In this document: positions 8,223-17,251 of the stretch, piece after piece
Layout: each line of letters opens with the position of its first letter
Numbering within the stretch: the stretch's first letter is position 1
Assembly: GCF_000835165.1 (NCBI RefSeq)
Contig: NZ_CP007790.1
Location: forward strand, 2,542,001 to 2,606,000
Direction: 5' to 3'
Length of the DNA stretch: 64,000 bases
From: Corynebacterium marinum DSM 44953
GTDB taxonomy: Bacteria > Actinomycetota > Actinomycetes > Mycobacteriales > Mycobacteriaceae
The notes under the pieces: generated by a model
Told to the model about the DNA's origin: nothing
The model's database searches: none
Seen by the model: the letters and a program-made list of their open reading frames with translations, nothing else
Position numbers and translations under genes: made by a program

Positions 8223-9382
8223 TGACTGCTCCCACCAAACAAAAGGCCAAGTTCAACCCGCTGCAGGTCTCCGAGGTCCGCCGTCTGACCGACAACGCCG
8301 TCGAAGTCAGCTTCGAGGTTCCGGAGGAGCTGCGCGAGGACTACGACTACGTCCCCGGCCAGTACGTCGCCCTGCGCGCCGACATCGAGGGCCAGGAGGT
8401 GCGCCGCTCCTACTCCATCTGCGACATCCCGCGCCCCGGCGTCATCCGCGTCGCCATCAAGCGCGACCTCGGCGGTGTCTTCTCCACCTGGGCCAACGAC
8501 ACTCTGCAGCCCGGCACCGTCATCGACGTGATGAACCCCCAGGGTGCGTTCACCTCCCGTGTGCACGTCACCTCTCTCAACGACGCGAAGGCGCTCGTCG
8601 AGGAAGGGTTCGGCGACGTCGGCGACGCCCCGCACCTCGTGGCCATCGCGGCCGGTTCCGGCATCACCCCGATCATGTCCATCGCCCAGGCGCTGCTCTC
8701 CTCCCTGCCGAAGGCCAGCTTCGAGGTGGTCTACGCCAACAAGGGCGGTGGCGACGTGATGTTTGCCGAGGAGATCGGCGACCTCAAGGACAAGTACCCC
8801 ACCCGCTTCGCGGTCCACCACGTGCTCTCCCGCGAACAGCGCGTCAACCCGCTGTTCTCCGGCCGCATCGACGACGAGAAGCTCTCCCTCCTGCTGGACA
8901 AGGTCGTCCAGACCGAGAACACCGACGAGTGGTTCCTCTGCGGCCCCTTCGAGCTGGTCCAGCTGGTGCGCGACGAGCTCTCCGAGCGGGGAGTCGAGAG
9001 CGACAAGGTCCGCTTCGAGCTCTTCTCCACCGGCAAGCCCTCCGACGGCCCGCAGCAGGGCAACACCGGCCGCGCCGTCGTGGCCGATCCGAACGGCAAG
9101 AACGTCACCATCGCGTTCACGCTCGACGGCCTCTCCGGCTCCATCGAGTCCCCGCAGTCCGCGAACGAGACGATCCTCAACGCCGCCCTGCGCGCGCGTC
9201 CGGACGTCCCCTTCGCCTGCGCCGGCGGCGTGTGCGGCACCTGCCGCGCCAAGGTCGTCGAGGGCGACTTCAAGATGGACGAGAACTACGCGCTGGAGGC
9301 GGACGAGGTGGCCAAGGGCTACGTCCTGACCTGCCAGACCCGACCCACCGGTGACTCCATCACCGTCGACTACGACGCATAA
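8222..9382 (+). CDS. paaE: 1,2-phenylacetyl-CoA epoxidase, reductase subunit E
   Basis: A 386-residue flavoprotein that passes electrons from NAD(P)H to the PaaA di-iron site. Domain order: FAD-binding beta barrel with the RRSYSIC motif (about residues 61-67), nucleotide-binding domain (AAGSGITPIMSIAQ), and a C-terminal plant-type 2Fe-2S ferredoxin with CAGGVCGTC and a final Cys in LTCQTRP. The ATG at 8222 overlaps the paaD stop; the frame extends further upstream into paaD, but that start would duplicate paaD coding sequence and is rejected. Confidence 0.95.
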   Translation: MTAPTKQKAKFNPLQVSEVRRLTDNAVEVSFEVPEELREDYDYVPGQYVALRADIEGQEVRRSYSICDIPRPGVIRVAIKRDLGGVFSTWANDTLQPGTVIDVMNPQGAFTSRVHVTSLNDAKALVEEGFGDVGDAPHLVAIAAGSGITPIMSIAQALLSSLPKASFEVVYANKGGGDVMFAEEIGDLKDKYPTRFAVHHVLSREQRVNPLFSGRIDDEKLSLLLDKVVQTENTDEWFLCGPFELVQLVRDELSERGVESDKVRFELFSTGKPSDGPQQGNTGRAVVADPNGKNVTIAFTLDGLSGSIESPQSANETILNAALRARPDVPFACAGGVCGTCRAKVVEGDFKMDENYALEADEVAKGYVLTCQTRPTGDSITVDYDA

Positions 9383-9393
9383 AGGAAGCCGGC

Positions 9394-10164
9394 ATGATCG
9401 ATCTCCACATCGAGGACAACGTCGCCGAGGTTGTGCTCAACAACCCCAAGGCGATGAACTCGCTGACCGAATCCGACCTGCAGGAACTCTCGGACGCCTA
9501 CACCGAGGCCGCCGACCGCGGCGTGCGCGCCCTCCTCCTGCGCGGCGAGGGCCGCGGCTTCTCCGCCGGACGCAACATCAAGGGTCTCAACCCGGCCGAC
9601 GATGACGCCACCGACTACCTGGCCAACAAGGTCACCCCGGTGCTCCAGCAGATGAGCGCCTTCCCCGCCCCCACTTTCGCCGCTGTACAGGGCGTCTGCC
9701 TGGGAGTGGGCCTGGGCCTGGCCATCGCCACCGACATCGTCTACGTCGCGGAGGACGCGAAGTTCGGTTCCCCCTTCGCCAACCTCGGTGCGACCCTGGA
9801 CTCCGGCGGGCACGCCCTGTTCGTCGAGCGTCTGGGGGCACACCGGGCGATGGACCTCATCGTCACCGGCGACTTGATCAGCGGCGAGGAGGCTGTGCGC
9901 GCGGGGCTGTTCTCCCGCTCGCTGCCGGCCGGGGAACTGCTCGAGTTCACCAGGGAGAAGGCCCGCCGCGCCGCCGCTGGCGCCACCCGCGCGTTCCTCA
10001 CCAGCCGTAGCCTGGTCCACGACGTCCGCGACAACGGGCACGGCCTCTGGGAGTCGGTCTCGAACGAGAACATCGCCCAGGGCGAGCTGTGTTCGAGCGC
10101 GGACTACGCCGAGGGCTTCGCGGCCTTCAACGAAAAACGCACCCCCGTCTTCCAGGGCAGCTAG
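9394..10164 (+). CDS. paaG: 1,2-epoxyphenylacetyl-CoA isomerase (crotonase superfamily)
   Basis: A 256-residue crotonase-fold protein. Both hydratase glutamates are replaced: GVGLGLA where hydratases have GGGxELA, and FGSPF where they have FGQPE. An Asp is present in ATLDSGG, the position of the catalytic Asp in E. coli PaaG (IPDCGG). That pattern points to the isomerase that converts the ring epoxide to the oxepin, not to hydration. The C-terminal FAAFNEKRTPVFQGS is typical of the superfamily. It sits 11 bp after paaE. PaaG is chosen over PaaF because the glutamate-bearing hydratase is encoded at 11400. Confidence 0.85.
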   Translation: MIDLHIEDNVAEVVLNNPKAMNSLTESDLQELSDAYTEAADRGVRALLLRGEGRGFSAGRNIKGLNPADDDATDYLANKVTPVLQQMSAFPAPTFAAVQGVCLGVGLGLAIATDIVYVAEDAKFGSPFANLGATLDSGGHALFVERLGAHRAMDLIVTGDLISGEEAVRAGLFSRSLPAGELLEFTREKARRAAAGATRAFLTSRSLVHDVRDNGHGLWESVSNENIAQGELCSSADYAEGFAAFNEKRTPVFQGS

Positions 10165-10195
10165 CCCACCCACCCCACAGAAAAGGAGCAGCCCA

Positions 10196-11395
10196 GTGAC
10201 CACTGCGTACCTGGTGTCCGGCCGCCGCACCCCGGTCGGCCGATACGGCGGCGCACTGTCGTCCGTCCGCCCCGACGACCTCGCCGCCCTGACCATCAAG
10301 GCGGTCATCGAGGACGCCGGCATCGACCCTGCGGCCGTCGACGAGGTCATCCTCGGCAACGCCAACGGAGCCGGTGAGGAAAACCGCAACGTCGCCCGCA
10401 TGGCCTGGCTGCTCGCGGGCTACCCCGACACCGTCCCCGGCATCACCGTCAACCGGCTCTGCGCCTCCGGCATGTCCGCCATCGCCATGGCCACCGCAAT
10501 GGTCGAATCCGGCCAGGCCGACGTCGTCGTCGCCGGCGGAGTGGAGTCCATGTCGCGCGCGCCGTGGGTCATGGCGAAGCCGACCTCGGCTTTCGCGAAG
10601 CCGGGCGAGACCTTCGACACCTCCATCGGCTGGCGCTTCACCAACCCCGTGTTCGCCGCGCAGGAGAAGATGACCTACTCCATGCCGGAGACCGCCGAAG
10701 AGGTCGCGCGGGTCTGCGACATCTCGCGCGCCGACGCCGACGCTTTCGCCGCCGAGTCCCAGCGCCGGGCCGTCGCCGCGATCGAGGCGGGAAACTTCGC
10801 CGCCGAGATCGTGCCGGTCGAGATCACCGACCGGAAGGGCAACGTCACGGTCGTCGACACCGACGAGGGGCCGCGCCCCGGCACCACCACCGAGGTGCTG
10901 GCGAAGCTTCGCCCGGTCGTGGCCGGAGGCGAGGTCGTCACCGCCGGCAACTCCTCCACCCTCAACGACGGCGCCTCCGCGATCATCGTGGCGTCCGAGG
11001 AGGCCGTCGAGAAGTACGGCCTCCAGCCCCGCGCCCGGGTGGTCGCCAACGCCAACGCCGGCCTCGCGCCCGAGGTCATGGGCCTGGGCCCGATTCCGGC
11101 CACCCGCAAGGTGCTGGAGCGCGCGGGCTGGAACATCGGCAGCCTGGACGCGGTGGAGCTCAACGAGGCCTTCGCCACCCAGTCGCTGGCCTCCATCCGC
11201 GAGCTGGGCCTGGACCACAACAAGGTCAACGCGTGGGGCGGGGCCATCGCGCTCGGCCACCCGCTGGGATCCTCCGGTTCGCGCATCACCATCACTCTGC
11301 TCAACCGGCTGGAGCAGGAGGGCGGGCAGCGCGGCGTCGCGACGCTGTGCATCGGCGTCGGCCAGGGCTCCGCCATCGCGATCGAGAGGGTCTAG
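10196..11395 (+). CDS. paaJ: 3-oxoadipyl-CoA / 3-oxo-5,6-dehydrosuberyl-CoA thiolase
   Basis: A 399-residue thiolase II. Catalytic residues are visible: the acylated Cys in TVNRLCASGMSAIA (near residue 90), the His in AWGGAIALGHPLGSSGSR, and the second Cys in LCIGVGQGSA. PaaJ acts twice in the pathway, cleaving the open-chain ring product and later 3-oxoadipyl-CoA to succinyl-CoA and acetyl-CoA. GTG start at 10196 has AAAAGGAG upstream. Its stop is 4 bp before the next start. Confidence 0.92.
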   Translation: MTTAYLVSGRRTPVGRYGGALSSVRPDDLAALTIKAVIEDAGIDPAAVDEVILGNANGAGEENRNVARMAWLLAGYPDTVPGITVNRLCASGMSAIAMATAMVESGQADVVVAGGVESMSRAPWVMAKPTSAFAKPGETFDTSIGWRFTNPVFAAQEKMTYSMPETAEEVARVCDISRADADAFAAESQRRAVAAIEAGNFAAEIVPVEITDRKGNVTVVDTDEGPRPGTTTEVLAKLRPVVAGGEVVTAGNSSTLNDGASAIIVASEEAVEKYGLQPRARVVANANAGLAPEVMGLGPIPATRKVLERAGWNIGSLDAVELNEAFATQSLASIRELGLDHNKVNAWGGAIALGHPLGSSGSRITITLLNRLEQEGGQRGVATLCIGVGQGSAIAIERV

Positions 11396-11399
11396 CACC

Positions 11400-12158
11400 A
11401 TGTTCGAGAATTTCCAGGCGATGACCGTCACCGAGACCGGGGACCGGCTCCTGGTCGAGCTCACCCGGCCGGAGGTCCGCAACGCCATCGACGACCAGAT
11501 GGTCGAGGAGCTGCACGCGGTCTGCGCGTACCTCGAGCGCGAACCGAAGATCCTGATCGTCACCGGCTGCCAGATCAACGGCAAGGGCATCTTCGTCTCC
11601 GGGGCGGACATCTCCCAGCTGCGCGAACGCCGCCGCGAGGATGCCCTGCGGGGCATCAACAACACGATCTTCCACCGCATCTCCCAGCTGCCCTCCCCCG
11701 TCATCGCCGCTGTCGACGGCTACGCCCTCGGCGGCGGGCTGGAGCTCGCGCTGGCCGCGGACTTCCGCATCGCCACCCCGGGCGCGAAGTTCGGCCAGCC
11801 GGAGGCGAACCTCGGCATCATCGCCGCGGCCGGCGGCCTGTGGCGTCTCAAGGCGCTGGTGGGTGAGGCGATCGCGAAGGAGATCCTCCTCGCCGGCCGC
11901 GTCCTCGACGGCAACCAGGCTCACGACGTGCATCTGGTCACGGAGCTGGCCTCCCCCGGAGAGCTTCTCGACACCGCCCACGCCCTCGCCGACCGCATCG
12001 CCGCCCTCGACCCGCTGGCGGTGCGCATCAGCAAGCAGGTCATGGCGATGCCGGCGGCGGCCCACCCGGCCGTCGACAACATCGCCCAGGCCATCCTCTT
12101 CGAGTCGGACGCCAAGTTCGACCGCATGCAGGCATTCCTCGACCGCAAGAAGAAATAA
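11400..12158 (+). CDS. paaF: 2,3-dehydroadipyl-CoA hydratase (enoyl-CoA hydratase)
   Basis: A 252-residue crotonase-family enzyme retaining both catalytic glutamates: GGGLELALAADF and AKFGQPEANLG. The oxyanion-hole loop VSGADISQL is also present. It should hydrate 2,3-dehydroadipyl-CoA to 3-hydroxyadipyl-CoA in the beta-oxidation part of the route. The gene starts 5 bp after paaJ and is followed by paaH 10 bp later. Assignment as PaaF rests on the motif difference from the PaaG-like neighbour and on operon position. Confidence 0.87.
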   Translation: MFENFQAMTVTETGDRLLVELTRPEVRNAIDDQMVEELHAVCAYLEREPKILIVTGCQINGKGIFVSGADISQLRERRREDALRGINNTIFHRISQLPSPVIAAVDGYALGGGLELALAADFRIATPGAKFGQPEANLGIIAAAGGLWRLKALVGEAIAKEILLAGRVLDGNQAHDVHLVTELASPGELLDTAHALADRIAALDPLAVRISKQVMAMPAAAHPAVDNIAQAILFESDAKFDRMQAFLDRKKK

Positions 12159-12168
12159 GGAACCCAAC

Positions 12169-13005
12169 ATGAACGTCCCCCAGAAAGTCGGTGTCCTCGG
12201 CGGTGGCCGGATGGGCGCCGGAATCGCCCACTCCTTCCTCGCCGCCGGCGCGGAGGTGACCGTCGTCGACATCAACGACGCGGCCATCGCGGCCGCCCAG
12301 GAACGGATCACCAACGACGTCGAAGGCTCCATCAAGCGCGGGGCCGAGGGCACAGCCGAGGAATGGCTGGGGCGTCTGACCGTCACCACCGACGCCGCGG
12401 CCTTCGCCGGGCTGCCGCTGGTCGTGGAGGCTGTGCCGGAGTCCATGGACCTCAAGGTCGCCTCCTTCCGGAAGATCGAGGAGAACGCCCCGGACGCGGT
12501 CATCGCCACGAACACGTCCTCCCTCTCGGTCTCCGACCTGGCAGTCACCGTGCGCAACGACGTCATCGGCCTGCACTTCTTCAACCCGGTGCCGGCGTCG
12601 AAGCTGGTGGAGATCGTCATCGCGGACTCCACCCCGGCCGAGCTCGTGGAGCAGGCCAAGGGCTGGGTCGAGGGCCTGGGCAAGACGCCCATCGTCGTGA
12701 AGGACGCCCCCGGCTTCGCGTCCTCCCGCCTCGGCGTGGCCATCGCGCTGGAGGCGATCCGCATGGTCGAGGAAGGCGTCGCCAGCCCGCAGGACATCGA
12801 CAACGCCATGGTGCTGGGCTACAAGTTCCCGGTCGGCCCGCTGGCGCTCACCGACATCGTCGGCCTCGACGTCCGCCTCGGCATCGCCGAGTACCTCGAA
12901 TCCACCCTGGGCGAGCGCTTCGCCCCACCGCAGCTCATGCGCGACATGGTCGAGCGCGGCGAGCTGGGCCGGAAGTCCGGCCAGGGCTTCTACAACTACA
13001 GCTAG
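12169..13005 (+). CDS. paaH: 3-hydroxyadipyl-CoA dehydrogenase
   Basis: A 278-residue 3-hydroxyacyl-CoA dehydrogenase. The N-terminal Rossmann motif is GVLGGGRMGAGIAHSFLAAGAEVTVVD; the catalytic His is in IGLHFFNPVPASKLVEIV, followed by TPIVVKDAPGFASSRLG and the C-terminal helical domain DIVGLDVRL. It oxidises 3-hydroxyadipyl-CoA to 3-oxoadipyl-CoA with NAD+. The ATG at 12169 follows AAGGAAC; longer in-frame readings upstream run through paaF and are rejected. Size is that of single-domain dehydrogenases. Confidence 0.93.
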   Translation: MNVPQKVGVLGGGRMGAGIAHSFLAAGAEVTVVDINDAAIAAAQERITNDVEGSIKRGAEGTAEEWLGRLTVTTDAAAFAGLPLVVEAVPESMDLKVASFRKIEENAPDAVIATNTSSLSVSDLAVTVRNDVIGLHFFNPVPASKLVEIVIADSTPAELVEQAKGWVEGLGKTPIVVKDAPGFASSRLGVAIALEAIRMVEEGVASPQDIDNAMVLGYKFPVGPLALTDIVGLDVRLGIAEYLESTLGERFAPPQLMRDMVERGELGRKSGQGFYNYS

Positions 13006-13394
13006 CGCTTCTCGATAATCGCGTTGGTGATCCGCGCCGTGCACAGGCGCCTGCCGTCCTCGTCGGTGACGATCACCTCGTGGCTGGTCAGTGTCCGTCC
13101 CAGCCGGATGGCGGTGGCGGTGGCGGTGACCAGCCCGGTCCGTCCCGAAGCGTGGTGGGTGGCGTTGATGTCCACACCGACGGCCACCTTCCCCATCGTC
13201 GAGGCGTGGATGACCGCCGCCCAGGAACCCACCGCCTCGGCGATCGCGACCATCGCGCCACCGTGCAGGAGACCCAACGACTGACGGTTTCCGTCCACCG
13301 GCATGGTCGCCACCACCCGTTCGGGCGACTGCTCGAGCACCTCCACACCCATCTTGCGGTCGAGTTCACCGAGCTCAATTGTCCAGGGCGTCAT
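13002..13394 (-). CDS. Hotdog-fold thioesterase, PaaI/YdiI-like
   Basis: A 130-residue hotdog protein with the active-site helix SLGLLHGGAMVAIAEAVGSWAA, closest in style to the EntH/YdiI/MenI thioesterases, and a second strand set VAVGVDINATHHASGRTG. It lies inside the paa cluster on the opposite strand, overlapping the 3' end of paaH by 4 bp, and diverges from paaZ. A second CoA-releasing thioesterase for the pathway is a reasonable inference, but the substrate cannot be read from sequence. Its promoter region is shared with paaZ and contains the operator at 13451. Confidence 0.82.
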   Translation of the reverse strand: MTPWTIELGELDRKMGVEVLEQSPERVVATMPVDGNRQSLGLLHGGAMVAIAEAVGSWAAVIHASTMGKVAVGVDINATHHASGRTGLVTATATAIRLGRTLTSHEVIVTDEDGRRLCTARITNAIIEKR

Positions 13395-13423
13395 AATTTC
13401 TCCTCGTGGGGGGTGGCGGAAAA

Positions 13424-13441
13424 TGTGATCTTGATTATACT
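13424..13441 (+). promoter_or_regulatory. Candidate paaZ -10 element with GlxR-like site
   Basis: TATACT at 13436-13441 is a good -10 hexamer 15 bp before the PaaR-like operator. TGTGA-N6-TTATA (13424-13439) is a degenerate GlxR-like match. No convincing -35 hexamer is seen. Confidence 0.4.
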
Positions 13442-13450
13442 GGCCAGAAA

Positions 13451-13475
13451 TACTGACCGTCCGTTCGGTTACTAA
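13451..13475. promoter_or_regulatory. Putative PaaR operator upstream of paaZ
   Basis: The palindrome ACTGACCGTCCGTTCGGTTA lies 20-45 bp before the paaZ start, between paaZ and the divergent thioesterase gene. It shares the ACTGACCG-N4-TTCGGT pattern with the paaA site. Confidence 0.7.
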
Positions 13476-13496
13476 ATGTTTCAGGAAAGGCTCCCG

Positions 13497-15581
13497 ATGT
13501 CCACCCTCATCGACACCCTCGTCCCCAGCTACCTCTCCGGCGCCTGGGTCACCCCCGACAACCCCTCCCGAGTCACCGAGGTCGCCGACTCATCCACCGG
13601 CGAGATCATCGCCACCGTCTCCACCGAAGGCCTCGACCTGGCCGGCGCCATCGACTACGCCCGCAGCACCGGCCAGCGCAACCTCCGCGAGCTGACCATC
13701 CATGAGCGCTCCCTCAAGCTCAAGGAACTGGCGATCTACCTGGACGAGCACAAGGAGGAGCTCTACGAGCTCGCCTACCGCGCCGGCGCCACCAAGCGCG
13801 ACAACGGCGTCGACATCGACGGCGGCATCTCCACCCTGTTCACCTACTCCTCCAAGGGCCGCCGCGAGCTGCCCAACGGGCACGTCATCGTGGACGGCCC
13901 CACCGAGGTCCTCTCCCGCGACTCGAGCTTCCTGGGCACCCACATCTACACCACGATGCCCGGCGTCGCGGTGCAGATCAACGCCTTCAACTTCCCCGTC
14001 TGGGGCATGCTGGAGAAGTTCGCCCCCTCCTTCATCGCGGGCATGCCCACCCTGGTGAAGCCGGCGACCCCCTCCGGCTACGTCACCGCCGGGTGCGTGC
14101 GCCTCATGGTCGAGTCGGGCATCCTGCCCGAGGGTTCCATCCAGCTCATCTCCGGCTCCGCCCGCGACCTCCTCGACCACCTGGACCACCGCGACCACGT
14201 CGCCTTCACCGGTTCCGCCGCCACCGCCGCCACCCTGCGCTCCCACGAGAACGTCCTGGTCAACGGCGTGCGCTTCACGGCCGAGGCGGACTCCCTCAAC
14301 GCCGCGATCCTCGGCGAGGACGTCACCGTCGACTCCCCCGAGTTCGAGGCCTTCATCAAGGCCGTGTTCGTGGAGATGACCGCCAAGGCCGGCCAGAAGT
14401 GCACCGCCATCCGCCGCGCCATCGTGCCCGCCGGAATGGTCGACACCGTCGCATCCGCCCTCACCGAGCGCCTCGCCGCCAAGATCGTCCCGGGCGACCC
14501 GCGCGACCCGGGCGCCACCATGGGCCCGCTGGTTTCCGTGGAGCAGCGCGAGGACGTCGCCTCGGCCGTCGAGAAGCTCATCGCCGCCGGCGGCAAGGTC
14601 GTCACCGGCGGCGCCGACCAGCTCGAGGGCGCATTCTTCGCCCCGACCGTCCTCACCTTCGAGGACGCGGACGCCGACGCCGTCCACGACGTCGAGGCCT
14701 TCGGCCCGGTCGTCTCCGTCATCGGATACACCGACACCGAGGACGCCATCCGCCTGGCCGCCCGCGGCCGCGGTTCCCTGGTCGCCTCCGTGATCACCCA
14801 CGACCCGGAGCTCGCCGCCACCTACGCGCACTCCATCGGCGCGTACCACGGCCGCCTGCACTTCCTGGACCGCGACGACGCGAAGACCTCCACCGGCCAC
14901 GGCTCCCCCCTCCCCCACCTCGTGCACGGCGGCCCCGGCCGCGCGGGCGGCGGCGAGGAGCTCGGCGGCATCCGCGGCGTCAAGCACTACATGCAGCGCA
15001 CCGCCATCCAGGGCACCCCGGACCACCTCACCGCCATCACCGGCGAATGGGTCCGCGGCGCCAAGGTCAACAAGGTCACGCGCGCCGACGTGGACGCCGG
15101 TGCCGCCGATCACCCCTTCCGCAAGGACCTCGCGAGCCTGAAGGTCGGCGACCAGTTCGCCTCCGACCTGCGCCACGTCTCCATCGAGGAGATCCTGGAG
15201 TTCGCCGAGAAGACCGGCGACACCTTCTACGCCCACGTCGACGAGGAGGCCGCGACCGCCAACCCGTTCTTCCCGCGCCGCGTCGCCCACGGTTACCTGC
15301 TGGTCTCCTGGGCCGCGGGACTGTTCGTCGAGCCCGCTCCGGGCCCGGTCCTGGCCAACTACGGCCTGGAGAACCTCCGCTTCATCACCCCGGTCACCTA
15401 CGACGACTCCGTCCGCATCGAGCTGACCGCCAAGCGCATCACCCCGCGCGTCACCGACGCCTACGGCGAGGTCTGCTGGGACGCGCAGCTGTTCAACCAG
15501 AACGACGAGCTCGTCGCCTCCTACGACGTGCTCACCCTCGTGGAAAAGGTGAACACCACTTACGCCAACTGGGGCAAGTAG
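13497..15581 (+). CDS. paaZ: Bifunctional oxepin-CoA hydrolase / aldehyde dehydrogenase
   Basis: A 694-residue fusion. Residues 1-520 are an aldehyde dehydrogenase domain with [12 protein letters not shown], the nucleotide loop [14 protein letters not shown] and the nucleophile in [12 protein letters not shown]. Residues 540-690 are a MaoC-type (R)-hydratase domain with [20 protein letters not shown]. The hydratase half opens the oxepin ring and the dehydrogenase half oxidises the resulting aldehyde. ATG at 13497 follows AGGAAAGG; an earlier in-frame ATG at 13476 is possible but touches the operator. Full length for the family. It completes the pathway. Confidence 0.95.
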   Translation: MSTLIDTLVPSYLSGAWVTPDNPSRVTEVADSSTGEIIATVSTEGLDLAGAIDYARSTGQRNLRELTIHERSLKLKELAIYLDEHKEELYELAYRAGATKRDNGVDIDGGISTLFTYSSKGRRELPNGHVIVDGPTEVLSRDSSFLGTHIYTTMPGVAVQINAFNFPVWGMLEKFAPSFIAGMPTLVKPATPSGYVTAGCVRLMVESGILPEGSIQLISGSARDLLDHLDHRDHVAFTGSAATAATLRSHENVLVNGVRFTAEADSLNAAILGEDVTVDSPEFEAFIKAVFVEMTAKAGQKCTAIRRAIVPAGMVDTVASALTERLAAKIVPGDPRDPGATMGPLVSVEQREDVASAVEKLIAAGGKVVTGGADQLEGAFFAPTVLTFEDADADAVHDVEAFGPVVSVIGYTDTEDAIRLAARGRGSLVASVITHDPELAATYAHSIGAYHGRLHFLDRDDAKTSTGHGSPLPHLVHGGPGRAGGGEELGGIRGVKHYMQRTAIQGTPDHLTAITGEWVRGAKVNKVTRADVDAGAADHPFRKDLASLKVGDQFASDLRHVSIEEILEFAEKTGDTFYAHVDEEAATANPFFPRRVAHGYLLVSWAAGLFVEPAPGPVLANYGLENLRFITPVTYDDSVRIELTAKRITPRVTDAYGEVCWDAQLFNQNDELVASYDVLTLVEKVNTTYANWGK

Positions 15582-15592
15582 TTCCCCCAGGT

Positions 15593-15626
15593 GAAGCGCC
15601 GGGAAGCCGCGGGTTCCCGGCGCTTC
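15593..15626. terminator. Hairpin between convergent paaZ and winged-helix gene
   Basis: A 13-bp perfect stem (GAAGCGCCGGGAA paired with TTCCCGGCGCTTC) with an 8-nt loop lies 12 bp after the paaZ stop and just before the convergent gene's stop. There is no clear U-tract, but position and strength suggest a bidirectional terminator. Confidence 0.6.
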
Positions 15627-15632
15627 GCCGAT

Positions 15633-16595
15633 TCACGGCTCCGCCCGCCCCGTGACCACCCCGTCCGACATGATGAACGGCCAGCTCAGGCCGTTCTTCG
15701 TCAGCACCTCCGGACGCAGTCGCTCAGGCAGGACGAGCGACTTGTCGCCGTAGCCCAGCAGGATCTCGTCGAAGGCGGGCAGCTCGTGCGTCGCCGCCAA
15801 CGCCGCGTCCAGCTCCTGCTTCCCGACACCCTCCTGCCACTGCCCCATCCAGTACTCCTCCCCGTCGACGGTCAGGGGCACCACGTCGCGCGCCAGAGCC
15901 ACCGCCTTCCTCGCCTGCGCGACGGTCAGGCCCGCCCACCACACGAGGTCCTTCACCGAGGCCGGCCCGTGGGAGTGCAGGTACCGGGTACCCAGCTCCG
16001 CCAGCGCCTCATCCCCCTCGAGCTCACGCTGCGTCACGGGCAGCTGCGCCACGTGGACGAACGTCTCCACGGCGCCCGCTTTCGGCCCCTGCACCACCTC
16101 GCCCTCACCGCCGAAGGCGCGCAGCAGATGCGGACCCCGACCGTCGCCCGGGTCGACCCCCGCCGCGGCGAACACCTCGTAGGCCTGCGGCCGGGTCAGG
16201 GGTTCATGCAGCTCACGGAGCAGCAACTCGGCGTGCAACGCCTCCCGGGCCACCTCGACCTGCCGCTCATCCAGCCCCAGCCGGGGGCGGCGCCGCGCCT
16301 GCGCCCGGGCCACCCGCGGGTTGCACAACCGCATGAGCCACCGGACGTCCTCCGCCGCGAGGAAATGCAGCGTGCCGCGCTGCGGCCAGGCGCGCACGAT
16401 CTCGTGGGCGTCGACGGCGGCGAGCACGGCGGCGTCGTCACGCGGACCACGCAGGGACAACGCCCGGATACCCGCCGGGTACGTTTGCCCCTGCAGCGCG
16501 AGCATCCAGCGGGCCGCCTCCGCGGCGCCGCGTGCGGGGGATGAGAGCCCCTGCGCGATGAGCCGCCGGGCCCGTAGCTCCCGCAGTGAGGTCAT
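15633..16595 (-). CDS. Winged-helix DNA-binding protein, HTH_42 / AlkZ-like family
   Basis: A protein of about 320 residues beginning MTSLRELRARRLIAQGL. The family (PF06224) includes DNA glycosylases such as AlkZ, which unhooks azinomycin crosslinks, and many uncharacterised actinobacterial homologues. AlkZ-type enzymes use a Q-x-Q motif; LALQGQTYPAG near residue 35 provides such a pair, and AWPQRGTLHFLAAEDVRWL is a typical family segment. A role in alkylation repair or self-resistance is possible but unproven. ATG at 16595 is chosen; ATG at 16604 adds three residues and would touch the end of the ABC gene upstream. Confidence 0.75.
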   Translation of the reverse strand: MTSLRELRARRLIAQGLSSPARGAAEAARWMLALQGQTYPAGIRALSLRGPRDDAAVLAAVDAHEIVRAWPQRGTLHFLAAEDVRWLMRLCNPRVARAQARRRPRLGLDERQVEVAREALHAELLLRELHEPLTRPQAYEVFAAAGVDPGDGRGPHLLRAFGGEGEVVQGPKAGAVETFVHVAQLPVTQRELEGDEALAELGTRYLHSHGPASVKDLVWWAGLTVAQARKAVALARDVVPLTVDGEEYWMGQWQEGVGKQELDAALAATHELPAFDEILLGYGDKSLVLPERLRPEVLTKNGLSWPFIMSDGVVTGRAEP

Positions 16596-16603
16596 GCCCG
16601 CCA

Positions 16604-17251
16604 TTATCGCCGGGCGGGCTGCGCTTCCGTGATCCGCCCGTCACGCATCTCCACCACCCGGTCGAAGGAGTCGAGCAACGAACGGTCGTGGGTGACCATG
16701 ACAGTCGCGGCGCCGGCGTCCCGGGTGACGCCGGCCAGCAGCCCCACGATCTCCCGCGCCAGAACCGTGTCGAGCGCCGACGTCGGCTCATCGGCCAGCA
16801 GGACCGCCGGCGAGCCCATGAGGGCGCGGGCGATGTTGACGCGCTGGCGCTGGCCGCCGGAGAGCTGCCCCATCCGGCGGTGGCCGAAACCGGCCAGCCC
16901 GACGCGGGCCAGCAGCTGATCGGCGTGCCCCGCCCTCCGGCGCAGGGCCCGGCCACGCAGCCCGCGGATGTGATCGGTGACCAGCAGCTGATCGCGCACG
17001 GTGAGGGCGCCGAGCAGGTTGGGCTGCTGGAAGACCAGGCCGGTTCCGCCTTCGGCCCGCACGCGGCCGGAGGTGGGCGTGAGCAGGCCGGCCGCCACGG
17101 AGAGCAGCGAGGACTTGCCCGAGCCCGATTCCCCGACGACGGCGGTCATCTCCCCCGCCCGGGCGGTGAAGGAGACGTCGTCCAGGGCGGTGACTGATGT
17201 GTCGCCGTCCGGGTAGGTGAGCGTGATGTTCTCCAGGGTCAGCGGCGTCAT
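16604..17251 (-). CDS. ABC transporter ATP-binding protein (MacB/LolD type)
   Basis: A 215-residue ATPase with Walker A GESGSGKSSLLS (near residue 38), Q-loop VFQQPNLLGALTV, signature LSGGQRQRVNIARAL and Walker B VLLADEPTSALD. The class powers MacB/FtsX-type permeases that move lipids, peptides or lipoproteins out of the membrane. ATG at 17251 overlaps the permease stop (ATGA), so both proteins are made together. The frame extends much further upstream inside the permease gene; that part is antisense-like noise with Arg/Pro-rich composition and is not coding. Confidence 0.93.
   Translation of the reverse strand: MTPLTLENITLTYPDGDTSVTALDDVSFTARAGEMTAVVGESGSGKSSLLSVAAGLLTPTSGRVRAEGGTGLVFQQPNLLGALTVRDQLLVTDHIRGLRGRALRRRAGHADQLLARVGLAGFGHRRMGQLSGGQRQRVNIARALMGSPAVLLADEPTSALDTVLAREIVGLLAGVTRDAGAATVMVTHDRSLLDSFDRVVEMRDGRITEAQPARR

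Noticed and set aside
9394..10164. Annotation as a second enoyl-CoA hydratase (PaaF)
   Set aside because: Both catalytic glutamates are missing and a PaaG-type Asp is present, so isomerase is the better call.
13590..15290. A 566-codon minus-strand frame opposite paaZ
   Set aside because: Gly/Val/Asp-rich antisense shadow of a strongly supported gene.
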